DNA of 23,414 bases from Chara braunii (GCA_003427395.1 BFEA01000080.1:1901690-1925103); one strand, 5' to 3'. Counted from the first letter of the stretch, positions 8,454-17,682 are shown. Notes: generated from the sequence alone by a model not told the origin. Translations and numbers: made by a program.

Positions 8454-10105
8454 GGGAGACAGTCGAAAATTGGGACCACCTCCCGCCTTTCGGACTATAT
8501 GAGATTGGCGAAGAGCAAGGTGGAAATACGTGTTGCCATATTGAGATATTTAATGCTGACAGTTGAAAATTTGGACACCCACCGGCTCTATTACTCCAAG
8601 CGGGGATAAAATTCCGCCACAGTCTATTGAAAATTTTAGCCCCGCCTTTTTAATTAATCCCTGTTACCGCCTTTTTCATTAGCTCATGACGCCACATACC
8701 TAGTATACTTTTCGATGGTTGGCTTTAAAATTCACTTTGGCCCAGGGAGGAAATGTAGATTCTCAGAGGGCGAATGTTGTGCGTTTGTCAATTGCACTAT
8801 CGCACTCATTGTGTCAAAATACATTATTTTCAGCTTTGACTCTTGGAACTCCGGTTTGCACACCCTTGACCAAGCCAAGTCATCTCGGGTAGGGCGCTAG
8901 GACTCTTAGCGGGAGACAGTTGAAAATTTAGATACCTGCTGACATTACTTTTCACTGCGGCGACAAGATCTCGGTAGCGCGAAATGAAAATTTTATGCCC
9001 ATCGTTTCTACTCGTCCTCCACCAGCCCTTCGACCTAGTCCGCCAGCGCTGCTCTAAGCGGCAACAAGATTTTTTCGAAGCGCGTGGAAAATTTTATTCT
9101 CAACTTTTATTCCACCAAAGGGCATTCAACCTGGCCAGGTTTTGGGGAAGCCCTTCAGGCTGTCCATATCAGAAAAACAGACCGATAATTTTATAGGCCT
9201 GGTTTTGCAACCCAACCAGTTTGGGGGAGGCCCATCAGGCAAACAGTCTGCAGTGCAAAACCGGTATGGTTTTGTGAAAGGCCTTTCGTGCAGGGTGTGC
9301 CGACTCTTGTTGGCACCGGCCGGAGACAATTGAAAATTTACATTCCCGCCGACCGCGACAAGATCGCGCTAAAGTGAACCGAAAATTTTATTCCCATCTT
9401 TTCTACCCGATGTCCAACTTTTTGGCCAGCACCTGGACCGCGATAGTCCAGGTGGCGACAAGATCTCTCCAAAGCGCATTAAACCACCAGTACTCGGCCC
9501 ATACATCGCCCGCGGGGTGTTCTCGTTAACGCCCCACAACTTGCGCTAGCTCGAGGTACCAGGCCTGAAAGGCTGGCGCCACAACAAAACTTTTTTGTTG
9601 CGCTGGCGGGTCTGCGCGAAACGGCGCGCAGGGCATATTCAAGCCCAACATCGATAGCTGGGCCAAGTACTGGTGGTTTAAAATTTTTATTCTCACGTTT
9701 TGTTCCACCAAAGGGTATTGAATCCAGCGAGGTTTTGGGCAAGCCCTTCAGGCTGTCTATATCAGAAAAGGAGACCGATATTTTTTTCGGCCCGGTTTTG
9801 CAAAAGGTCGTGCAACCCGTCTGACCTAGCAAGATTTGGGGGAGGCCCGTCCCACAGTGCAAAACCGGACCGATATTTTTTTTGGTCTGGTTTTATGAAA
9901 GGTTTTTCGTCTCGTCCAGCCTGGCCAAGTTTTGGTCAGGCCAGATTTGGGGTCAGGCCCGTTAGGCAGACAGTCCAATCACAAAACCGGACCGATAATT
10001 TTATCTGTCTGGTTTATGAAAGGCCTTTCGTCTCGTCCAACCTGGCCAGGTTTCGGTCAGGCCGGGTTGGGGTCAAGCCCATTAGGGAGACAGACCGATA
10101 AGTGT
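8454..10105. repeat. Compound array of diverged repeats
   Basis: No gene is visible here. A GACAGTTGAAAATTT motif recurs at 8457, 8558, 8915 and 9325. CGACAAGATC recurs at 8961, 9356 and 9456. The block 9088-9196 reappears at about 9680-9793, offset about 593 bp, including CCACCAAAGGG and AAGCCCTTCAGGCTGTC. From 9760 to 10105 a shorter unit carrying ACCGGACCGATA, GAAAGGCCTTTCGTCTCGTCC-like and CCAGG(T)TTTGGTCAGGCC motifs repeats with offsets near 122 and 103 bp. This looks like a satellite built from pieces of a non-coding element; the open frames through it encode only repeat-derived Pro/Arg/Gly peptides. Confidence 0.75.
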
Positions 10106-10243
10106 TTGGAGACCACATCTCTAAGGCTGTAGACTTCTCAATTCTACTGCACTATTGTGGACACAACTTTGAGGCCGAGGGTTTCAGGCTTTGTTGACGT
10201 GGCGTGAACAGTGAAGCTCTCTCTTAATGGGCAACGAGTGGAG
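10106..10243 (+). other. Upstream of ParB-methyltransferase gene
   Basis: No promoter element is identifiable. A possible splice acceptor, GGCGTGAACAG at 10201-10210, precedes an open frame, so the exon starting near 10211 may be internal and an upstream exon may be missing. An in-frame TGA lies at 10205-10207. Confidence 0.35.
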
Positions 10244-10831
10244 ATGGCAACTCCAGGTAGAAGCAGCCAGAAATTCCAGCAAACGTGGGATCTTCTTCAA
10301 GAAGAATCACATGTCAACATAGGGCAAACACTGCCGAGCATGTCATCTGAGAGGAGACTCCTCCAGCAGCCTGTTGACGGAGATGACGTGGAAGAAGAAG
10401 AACAGGAGGATGAAGAAGAAGATGAGGGGGAGGAGGACGAGCAGGAGAACGCAGGTGTTCGTCAGAAAGGGGAACATGAGAAGGGAGTTCCATACGATGA
10501 AAGAATTCCACTTACGATAGATGATTTGTTCACGATGTCGTGTGACTCCGAGTTCCTTGATCAGGACTGGACTGTGCAAAGGCTGGCAGACGGACTTTTC
10601 TTGCAGAGGTTGCTTCCCAGTGCTCGCGTGTACGATAACGTCAGCCGATGCATTATGTTTGCCTACACCGCGAGAGAGAAAGACAAGACGTGTATAGTTG
10701 TGATCAACTACTGGACGCAGTAGAGGAATGTCACCACTAGATATGGCCTATTGAAGAAGAACTTTCGAGGAGATGTTCATCACGACCCGTGGCAGATCAT
10801 CTGCATCAAATTAAAGACTGTTCCTAAGCCG
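10244..10831 (+). pseudogene. ParB-methyltransferase exon A (acidic N-terminus, unknown block)
   Basis: ATG at 10244 is the first ATG after the in-frame TGA at 10205-10207. Residues around 45-72 are almost all Asp/Glu. Then comes a denser block, PLTIDDLFTMSCDSEF, WTVQRLADGLFLQRLLPSAR and CIVVINYWTQ, ending at TAG 10721-10723. The same frame continues without interruption for 36 codons (RNVTTRYGLLKKNFRG, HHDPWQIICIKLKTVPKP) up to a splice donor CCG|GTGAGA at 10831/10832, so the TAG is almost certainly a nonsense change inside the exon, not the end of the protein. I do not recognise this block as any named domain. Confidence 0.65.
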
Positions 10832-10842
10832 GTGAGAATCCA

Positions 10843-10962
10843 TCTTGATTCGTAATCTTGATTGGTGATCTTGATTGGTGACCTTGATTGGTGATCTTGA
10901 TTGGTGATCTTGATTGGCGATCTTGATTGGCAATCTTGTTTGGCAATCTTGATTGGTGATCT
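10843..10962 (+). repeat. 13-bp tandem repeat (GATCTTGATTGGT)n
   Basis: About nine consecutive, slightly varied copies of GATCTTGATTGGT, with GGC and GTTT variants towards the right end. It starts eleven bases inside the intron. Confidence 0.95.
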
Positions 10963-11190
10963 AGATAGAACAAAGAATGAAAGGCTATCAAGTTTTCTTG
11001 TCTTGATTCTTGCAGCATGATCTTGACTGATTCGTCGAGATCGTGCAATCTCGATTCGTGATCTCCATCAGTGGTCTGGATCGTGATCTAAGGTCTTATG
11101 TAGATATAAACCGTAGGTAGAGAAGGAGAAGAGGACAACAAACGAGTGGCTGTGACAAACGGTTTCGGGGGGCGGCGGGCGGACGGGAGG

Positions 11191-11228
11191 CTGTCTCTTA
11201 TACACATCTAGATGTGTATAAGAGACAG
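11191..11228. other. Nextera transposase junction adapter (assembly artefact)
   Basis: CTGTCTCTTATACACATCT (11191-11209) is directly followed by its reverse complement (11210-11228). These are the two 19-base Tn5 mosaic ends as joined in Nextera mate-pair circularisation. The sequence is synthetic. It means the bases on the two sides may come from DNA ends several kilobases apart, so the join here should not be trusted. Confidence 0.97.
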
Positions 11229-11275
11229 GGAATAGGATGAGCAAAATCGAATGAATCGTCCACTAGAACACGACT
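11229..11275 (+). repeat. Dispersed repeat, copy 2
   Basis: Similar to 96-142 with the same order of GATGAGC, GAATGAA and CTAGAACA. It begins immediately after the adapter, so it may have been placed here by a chimeric mate-pair read. Confidence 0.6.
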
Positions 11276-11323
11276 TAATACATGCGCGTTCCTACTTACT
11301 TATTTGCGCAGCCCCTGTACTTC

Positions 11324-11845
11324 NNNNNNNNNNNNNNNNNNNNNNNNNNNNNNNNNNNNNNNNNNNNNNNNNNNNNNNNNNNNNNNNNNNNNNNNNNNNN
11401 NNNNNNNNNNNNNNNNNNNNNNNNNNNNNNNNNNNNNNNNNNNNNNNNNNNNNNNNNNNNNNNNNNNNNNNNNNNNNNNNNNNNNNNNNNNNNNNNNNNN
11501 NNNNNNNNNNNNNNNNNNNNNNNNNNNNNNNNNNNNNNNNNNNNNNNNNNNNNNNNNNNNNNNNNNNNNNNNNNNNNNNNNNNNNNNNNNNNNNNNNNNN
11601 NNNNNNNNNNNNNNNNNNNNNNNNNNNNNNNNNNNNNNNNNNNNNNNNNNNNNNNNNNNNNNNNNNNNNNNNNNNNNNNNNNNNNNNNNNNNNNNNNNNN
11701 NNNNNNNNNNNNNNNNNNNNNNNNNNNNNNNNNNNNNNNNNNNNNNNNNNNNNNNNNNNNNNNNNNNNNNNNNNNNNNNNNNNNNNNNNNNNNNNNNNNN
11801 NNNNNNNNNNNNNNNNNNNNNNNNNNNNNNNNNNNNNNNNNNNNN
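11324..11845. other. Assembly gap (522 N)
   Basis: Unknown bases between TACTTC and GGGCGGGCGAGC. Both the GC-rich stretch before the adapter (11169-11190) and the one after the gap (11846-11863) are GGGCGG-like, so a GC-rich repeat probably caused the break. Confidence 1.
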
Positions 11846-11982
11846 GGGCGGGCGAGCGGGCGGTTAGGCAGGCCAAACTCGCAAAACCAGATCACAAAAA
11901 ACCAGTTTTGCCAAACACGCAAAATTATTAGTTTTCTTCCTATCTTCTTTTGATTTTGTATTTTCTTATCATGTTCTTGCAG

Positions 11983-13047
11983 GTCTTTTGTCAAACTTTG
12001 CAGGATTATATGGCGCTTTATTGCACCACTGGGAGGCAACCGCAACAACCCCTTTTCTCACAGATGCAAGGTCGTTCGCCACAACAACCTTCTTATCATC
12101 AGAACCCTTATCATGTACCTGCCTTTCCCTCGTTTTCCGCCGGGCCGTTTCATATGGCTTCTAACAATCAACAAGTTGTTCGCTTCCCTGAACAGCGCTA
12201 TCAGTCACACAACCAGTGTCAGTTCCCGCCGACGGTTGGCCAGGCTCATGATCCTCCCTTGCACGCACATGGTGAACCGAACTGGTCTTTGGCTTCAGGT
12301 CCATCTCTTGGGCCTGTTTCGTTGCCGCAGTCCGGGCTTATAAACCCCAGCACTGCTCTTGCGAAGAGGGCTCCTACTGTGGGGATGACACAGGGCCGTG
12401 GTCGAGGATGCAGCCGAATCCCAGGCGGTTCACCACTTGCAGGTTGTGCTCCAGAGAGCAGTGCTAGAGGCACTAAACGAAAAGGCAAGGAGCCTTTACA
12501 CAAGCCAAGGGAGAAAGTAGTTCAGGTGTCCGGAGCAGCATCTGACCTAGAGCCTGATGAGGAATTTGAGTTAGAAATCATGCAGTCTGCAATCGTAGCT
12601 TTACAAGACAGAAAAGTCTCTAAGACTCCTCTCTACTTACCATTAAGCTGCATAGTGAGGCCGGTTGTTGACACTGATGACGGTCGGCGATCCATGGAGA
12701 TCAGAGAGCTTGGAGACTATCACGTGAGATGTATTATGGCGTCCATGGAGAGAGCACCTTGTGGAGATCCACTTCCTTGGGTAGGTTTGATTAACCCTGC
12801 TGAATGCTCCGAGGTCCAAGATGTGGACATGCAGAGACTGCAAGAAGGCAAGTATACACTGTGGATAATAGGAGGCGGACATTGCAAAGAAGCTCGTAGT
12901 AGTCTGTCCGTTATGTATCCTAAAAATGAATATTACAAATATTTTAACTGCAATGTATATGTTGGACTGTCTGTAGAGGAGGCAAGACTGATAGGTCACG
13001 AGCACAATATAATGGCTGGTTGTCATAAAAAATTATCTTTTAAATGA
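11983..13047 (+). pseudogene. ParB-like domain region (exon B)
   Basis: An open frame from the acceptor to a TGA at 13045-13047. It begins VFCQTLQDYMALYCTTG, passes through a Pro/Gln/Ser-rich disordered stretch to about 12530, then a short acidic segment (LEPDEEFELE). The folded part, about 12590-13040, has WVGLINPAECSE, WIIGGGHCKEAR (12862-12897) and VYVGLSVEEARLIGHEHN. This matches the ParB N-terminal layout: substrate segment, G-x-G-x-H/R-x-x-A box, then a short strand and an 's-x-eea...N' helix. In ParB proteins this fold binds or hydrolyses CTP or acts as a nuclease. His-Cys-Lys replaces the usual His-His/Glu-Arg in the box. The frame breaks one base before the next segment. Confidence 0.7.
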
Positions 13048-13837
13048 GATGTTGGAGGCAGGTGTTTGAGAAGAATGGTTGTGTCAAGTCTAATGAGGTA
13101 AAGTGTGCATGTCTTGAGGAGCTTCGTCTCAGGGCTAGTAAGTGGTCCGAAATTTTTCCTTTTGACTCACAACTCCAAATCTGCATGCTGGGTCCGGAGT
13201 TGTGGGGTTTGGTGTCCCAGATTTTCCAGTTGTGGGAAAAAGGGAAAATAAAAGACGTGAAGATGAAGAAAGGGGTAGGAGAAAAAAAACTAAAAAGCCT
13301 GGAAATTGCTGAAAGCTCAGCCCCGGATGAGGAGAACCAGGAAAACGGCAAAAAGAAAAGCAAGGGTAGGCCAAAAAGAAAGCAGAAGAACAATTTGTGC
13401 GAACAACGGTTATCTCTCATGGCCCTGAATCCGCAGATGTATATGACACCTAAGAACGAGATTGTGAGCGAGTCCGCTGACATGCCTTTGAAACCAAGGT
13501 TGTAATTCCTGTCTTGACAGAAGTTGTGAGTGGAGAGCTGTCTTTAGATGAGATGGATAAGAAATTGGCACAAATTAAGACGAGGTAGAGGACGGCTGCT
13601 GCTGTTGTGAAAGGAGTGGGTCTTAAAAGCTGGGAGGTAGCTAAGGAGAAATATCATGTGCACACGAGGGAAGAAATAATCTCACCATTTTACACCTACT
13701 TTGAGAAGACGTCAGAAGATGATGTGCAAGCTATGCTTGCCTACTGCGCAAAGGCCAAGAAGTAGCAACGACTTGAAGAACTTAGTCAGCAGGCAGCAGG
13801 AGAGGAGAGGGTTTCCCAGGAGCAGGTCAGTGCTCAG
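13044..13837 (+). pseudogene. Linker between ParB-like and methyltransferase domains
   Basis: The first half (frame starting 13044 to TAA 13503-13505) reads CWRQVFEKNGCVKSNE, SEIFPFDSQLQICMLGPELW and a strongly basic stretch with KSKGRPKRKQK, whose Gly-Arg-Pro core resembles an AT-hook. Near 13480-13500 the sense frame shifts and continues as HAFETKVVIPVLTEVV, LSLDEMDKKLAQIKTR, TAG (13586-13588), then SWEVAKEKYHVHTREE, TAG (13763-13765) and QRLEELSQQAAGEER to the methyltransferase. The segment is mainly helical and charged and probably links domains or binds DNA; no known domain is recognised beyond the AT-hook-like motif. Confidence 0.55.
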
Positions 13838-14645
13838 TTGCTCAGTGAATGGGTCTCTTATGAGCGAGAGGGGTACAAAGGTACTGTTAAGGTCTTGCAA
13901 TGTGACATGCTGAACTTACCTCGAAAGTTAGAAGACAGACTCCCCTTTACTTTGTGTATCACGGATCTGCCTTGTGGGTGGAATGTAGAGGGGTCAGTGG
14001 GGGATGAGGAGCCGTTCAACAGGCATCAGATTTTGACATGTGTAAAGAACTTCAAAGAAGTCATAATTTCACCGACTTGGGTCATTGCAGCTTTCTGTTC
14101 TGCAGATATGCGTCTTGTCAATGATGTGAAACAGGTGCTTGAGGCAGAGTGCAACTGTGGTGTAAGAACTGTTGTTTTGGGCCGCTCCTAATCTCCTCCC
14201 GCCACGTGGTCTGAGGTTGATCAGTTGTGTGCAGTTCTGCGTACTTGGGTTCAACAGCGAGAGCCAAACAAAAGATCCTTTGCAGTTCCAGTTCAGTGAC
14301 ACAGAGGCAAGACTCAACTGCTGCACTATTCCTGTCGTGACCCAAAAGTTTGTTTCCCCTATAGATGGAATGATTATCTGTCCATATTAGAAGCCTATAG
14401 CTTTGTATGAGTGGCTGGTGAAAAAGTTCTTCGATCCCAATGACTCGTATGTCATTGATGCATTCTCAGGTTCTGGCACAGGGGCTATTGTCAGTCTCCT
14501 CTGCAAGCGACACGTTCTCGTTGTACAGAATGACAATAGATGTGCGAAGGGCATCCGCACAAGGCTCACAGCTGGGGGTTTCAAGAATGCTGTAGCAACT
14601 GAGAGTTTCTCAAAGACTGTTTCAGAGTCGTGGAGAAGAACCTAG
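13838..14645 (+). pseudogene. N4/N6-type DNA methyltransferase domain, class beta order
   Basis: KGTVKVLQCDMLNL at about 13877 is the typical 'v..GD..' segment before the catalytic motif. Motif IV reads TDLPCGWN (13961-13984), where the family consensus is (D/N/S)PP(Y/F/W). WVIAAFCSADM follows as the usual motif V strand. After TAA 14189-14191 the frame continues with PPATWSEVDQLCAVLRTW and shifts by one base near 14270-14300 to give IPVVTQKFVSP. After TAG 14388-14390 comes KPIALYEWLVKKFFDPNDSY and VIDAFSGSGTGAIVSLLCKR, the canonical KP...L motif and AdoMet-binding motif I. The frame ends at TAG 14643-14645. The motif order, catalytic then AdoMet, defines class beta. The Leu and Cys in motif IV may be a family variant or decay. 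Confidence 0.75.
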
Positions 14646-14654
14646 TCACAGTTG

Positions 14655-14790
14655 TTTTTTTATTTGTCCACCTACCTGCCCGCATGCCTGCTAGCCTGCC
14701 TACCTGCTTGTCACCTGCCTGTCGGTCTGTTTGCTGCCTGTGGGGCTGCCTTGCTGTCTGTCTGCTTTGCTGCCTTGCCCTTGTCCAGGT
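14655..14790 (+). repeat. Degenerate CTGC/CTGT tetranucleotide tract
   Basis: CCTGCC, CTGCTAGC, CTACCTGC and CTGTCTGT units run almost without a break just after the end of the methyltransferase frame. It is simple sequence; the open frames through it are not credible. Confidence 0.8.
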
Positions 14791-15300
14791 TTGGCTCATA
14801 CACGAGTTGTTGCGGCAGCAGGATTTGAGAGTTGTCGCGCCGCTGCTTTTTTACTTTTCAAATTTTAGATTGGTTTTCATCTTGCCGCCGAAGGATGGAT
14901 CAGCAAAGTTTTGGAAATATCCGCAGCATTTGTTGTTATTAAAAACATTTTGACTTTTCAAATTTGTAATATTTTTGTGACGAGAAAAGTAGTATTCTGG
15001 GACGGTTTCTCCATTTGCAGCAGAAGGACGGATGACCGCTGATAAACTACAAAATTTCAGAAAATGCTCTGCTGCATTTGTTGGAGTATAAGCTGCTCGC
15101 TAGCGACAAAGGACTGCGGACCCTCTGCTATTGCAAATGCTATTTCCCTGTGGCACATCTGCTCGTACATTGGTTCTTAGGCAACAGCAGGTGTTGTTGA
15201 TGATGAGGAAGGATGATTGGCTGCTGTTGTGGTACGCAGACCAGTCGCTGCGCAACACCAGGATTTGAGAATTGTCCTGCTGCTGGTGCTGTCGTTGCAG
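14786..15300 (+). repeat. Diverged repeats containing CAGGATTTGAGA
   Basis: CAGGATTTGAGAGTTGTC at about 14819 and CAGGATTTGAGAATTGTC at about 15259 share their left flanks (AC-AGT-GTTGCG-CA). A third, partial copy of the left flank, GACCAGTCGTTGCACAGC, is at 15852. No gene is supportable in this interval. Confidence 0.6.
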
Positions 15301-15469
15301 TTGTTCCCTCTGAGATAGGAGACCGCCATCCCTCACAACTACCGCTTGTTATCCCTCACAACTACCTCTTGTTGGTAGTGATGATCCTCAGCTTTGTTGT
15401 TTGTGATATCAACTGCATGTGTGTGCCTGGAGGGTAGGGCGTATGGCTGTTGTTTGTTATATCAGCTCT

Positions 15470-16320
15470 GGCTGGGTGGGTGGGGTGTGTGGGTAGGTGC
15501 GTACGTGTATATGGGTGGGTGGGTCGGTGCGTGCGTGTGCGTGCGGTTGGGTCGGTGGGTGGGTGCGTATGTGTATGGGTAGGGTGCTTCTGTGTGCGTG
15601 CCTGGGTGGGTGGGTGGGTGTCCGTGGTGGGTGGGTGGGTGGTTGCAGCCGGATGGGTGTGGCCGGGTGGGTCAGTTGGGGCCCCTAACCATCTTCTGCC
15701 ATTAATTGGCTTTGGCAGTTGCTAATTTTATTTCATAATATGAACACGAAACATGCTCTCAGTTGACTTTTGGCATTTGTTAATGATTGCTCACTACTTC
15801 TGCATGCTTTGATGGTTGGCGGTTGTTGTAGTATTGCCTGGTTTGGCTCATAGACCAGTCGTTGCACAGCGCCAATGGCTGCTGTTGTGTATGGGTGTGT
15901 GCGTGTGTGTGCGGGTGGATCAGTGTGCGTAGGCTTGTGGGTAGGTGGGTGGGTGGGTGGGTGTGCGTGGATGGGTAGGTAGGTGCATGGTGTGTGGGCC
16001 ATGGGTGTATGGGTGGCTGGGTGCATGTGCATGTGCGTATGGGTGGGTTGGTGGGTGCGTGCATGTGCAGGTGGGTGGGTGCGTCTGTGTGCGTGTCTGG
16101 GTGGTTGGGTGTGCAAACGTGGCGAGTGGGTGTGCGTGCTGGGCGGGTGGGTGGTTGCAGCCAGATGGGTGCGGCCGGGTGGGTCAGCCGGTGAGTAGGT
16201 GCAACCCCTACTCATGGGCGAGTGGGTGTGCGTGCTGGGCGGGTGGGTGGTTGCAGCCAGATGGGTGCTGGACGAGTGGGTGGTTGCAGCCAGATGGGTG
16301 AGGCCGGGGCCCTAAATATC
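15470..16320 (+). repeat. G-rich GGGTGGGT minisatellite with larger duplication
   Basis: Long runs of GGGT, GTGCGTGT and GGGTA dominate 15470-15675 and 15890-16310. The unit GGGTGGGTGGTTGCAGCC recurs at about 15629, 16144, 16236 and 16276. GGGTGGGTGGGTGGGTG at 15945-15961 satisfies a G-quadruplex pattern of four G3 runs. The segment 15630-15810 is echoed at about 16250-16490, so the whole block has been duplicated at an offset near 625 bp. Confidence 0.85.
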
Positions 16321-16490
16321 TTTTTGCCATTAATTGGCTTTGGCATTTGCTAATAGTTGCTGAGTATTTCTGCATGCTCTAAAATTTCTCTTTTATTTGT
16401 AATATGAACTTGAAAATTTATTTGTATGCCCTTAATTGACTTTGGCATTTGCTAATAATTGCTGAGTACTTCTGCATGCTATGAAATTTT
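15700..16490 (+). repeat. Four copies of a TTAATTGGCTTTGGCATTTG unit
   Basis: CATTAATTGGCTTTGGCA occurs exactly at 15700 and 16328; CCTTAATTGACTTTGGCA is at 16430 and a weaker copy, AGTTGACTTTTGGCATTTG, at 15761. Each copy is followed by GCTAAT, TTGCT and TTCTGCATGCT to varying extents. The copies come in pairs, one pair on each side of the G-rich block. Confidence 0.8.
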
Positions 16491-17359
16491 GGAATTTAAC
16501 TTTAGTTTGGCAATATCTATGATATCGGTTGTGGGACTTGCAATTTATCTTCCGGGAGTTAGTCATTGTCCATCTTCAGTCCCGTTGATTGTATTTGAAA
16601 CCGCATTGCTGGACATCTCTGGCCTCAGTCCCCCAGCTAGTAATCGCTCCATATGTGGTAGCATCTGTGGAACATGTGTCCTCCCAGTCTCCCATCTGCC
16701 AATGATTCCATTTGTGATCCCAGCTGGAGATATTCGAAGTTGTGGTTGCTCTGTGAGACGAACATAGTACATGAATTGCAAGGAGCCTGATCTCATAATC
16801 TTGATGGAGTGTCACAAAAATCATGCAAGTATCATAGATATGCATAATAGCATAGTCTCTCAAATGATGCAACTCAAAATGAGATGGAAACCAAGAAACG
16901 CAGGTCATATAACTCGACCTAATAGAAGAAAGAGTATCACGAACTCAAAATGATGAGCACTTAACAATATCTCAAGTCTCCTTCACTTAATAAGAGTTTC
17001 TATGCTGCCGCACACTTGCACTAGCCTTCAGTCAACCAGAACAGCGTTCAGGAGGTAAGTCACTATAGCTTTCTCTCTCTCACTTCCTCACAGTGTCTTT
17101 TCTCTCTCTTATCTTTGAGTCCTGGTCTACTCACACTCTCATCACATGCACACTCCCTATTCTCCAGCGCCACCTCTCTCATCTAGCGCAGCTCACAAGC
17201 CCAGCGCAACTCACTCTCATCTGGTGCACAAGAGCCACAACGCTTCCACACTATCATGCGAATGAGTATCTGCCTGGATGGGAGGCTGGCCAATCCTTTT
17301 GTAGTGTTGGACTGGGCTTGTGTGGTCTGAGCCAGCACCCAAGTGCCTTTGATAGCTTG
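16491..17359. other. Gene-free interval
   Basis: Frames of up to about 110 codons exist on both strands (16459-16767 plus, 16563-16908 minus) but match nothing I recognise and overlap each other. A CT-rich stretch with CTCTCTC runs occupies 17067-17230. Confidence 0.5.
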
Positions 17360-17430
17360 CCCAGTACCTGTTGTTCCAATATGTGTGTCCCAGTACCTGT
17401 TGTTCCCATATGTATGTCCCAGTACCCTTT
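17360..17430 (+). repeat. 29-bp tandem repeat
   Basis: CCCAGTACCTGTTGTTCC begins at 17360 and 17389, and CCCAGTACCC at 17418, giving about 2.4 copies. Confidence 0.9.
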
Positions 17431-17682
17431 TCGCATGGTCTGCTGCTGCTTTGCCCGTTGGGCCTGCCTTTTGGACTTCTGATCTGGACCAGATTTGATC
17501 CTTGGGACTAACTTAGAGTGGGACTACAACCTTTGACACTCTGACGAACAGACATGTCCCTTTCTCAGCCTCAGAACTTACTGTTCACGTAGACAGTGAC
17601 TCTCACTTTATAAAATGACTTCTCATTTCAGTCGGGATGTGAATGACAGTGAATGTGACCTTTGCGAAAAAACTTTGTCATT

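Larger units (their letters stand above)
10832..11982 (+). other. Intron 1 of the ParB-methyltransferase gene
   Basis: The donor GTGAGA follows CCTAAGCCG and the acceptor TTCTTGCAG precedes GTCTTTTGTCAAAC; a CAG at 12001-12003 is an equally phased alternative acceptor. Both sides are in phase 0. The true length is unknown because the interval contains a library adapter and a run of 522 N. Confidence 0.65.
10244..14645 (+). pseudogene. ParB-like domain + DNA N4/N6 methyltransferase, spliced, decayed
   Basis: Order of parts: acidic N-terminus and an unrecognised block (exon A, 10244-10831), intron 10832-11982, Pro/Gln-rich region and ParB-like domain (11983-13047), basic linker (13044-13837), methyltransferase (13838-14645). 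The methyltransferase has its catalytic-type motif (DLPCG, 13964-13978) before the AdoMet motif (DAFSGSGTG, 14457-14483), the class-beta order. Lesions: TAG 10721, frameshift near 13041, frameshift near 13480-13500, TAG 13586 and 13763, TAA 14189, frameshift near 14270-14300, TAG 14388. ParB domains joined to N4/N6 methylases are known from bacteria, phages and mobile elements; in a spliced nuclear gene this is unusual. It probably modified DNA (adenine N6 or cytosine N4), perhaps its own element's. A domesticated or transposon-borne gene are both possible. The domain calls are fairly secure; the role is inference. Confidence 0.75.

Noticed and set aside
10843-10962. CRISPR-like array
   Set aside because: The 13-bp units are directly adjacent with no unique spacers, in an intron of a eukaryotic gene.
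11251-12048. Open frames spanning the N gap
   Set aside because: They are open only because N was translated as X.
10721-14390. Reassigned stop codons (TAG/TAA read as Gln, as in some ulvophyte algae)
   Set aside because: TGA also interrupts the genes, and the methyltransferase and hAT copies have frameshifts as well, so ordinary pseudogene decay explains all of it better.
15450-16301. Gly-Trp-Val and Thr-His-Pro repeat proteins on both strands
   Set aside because: They are translations of the GGGT minisatellite, open in several frames at once.
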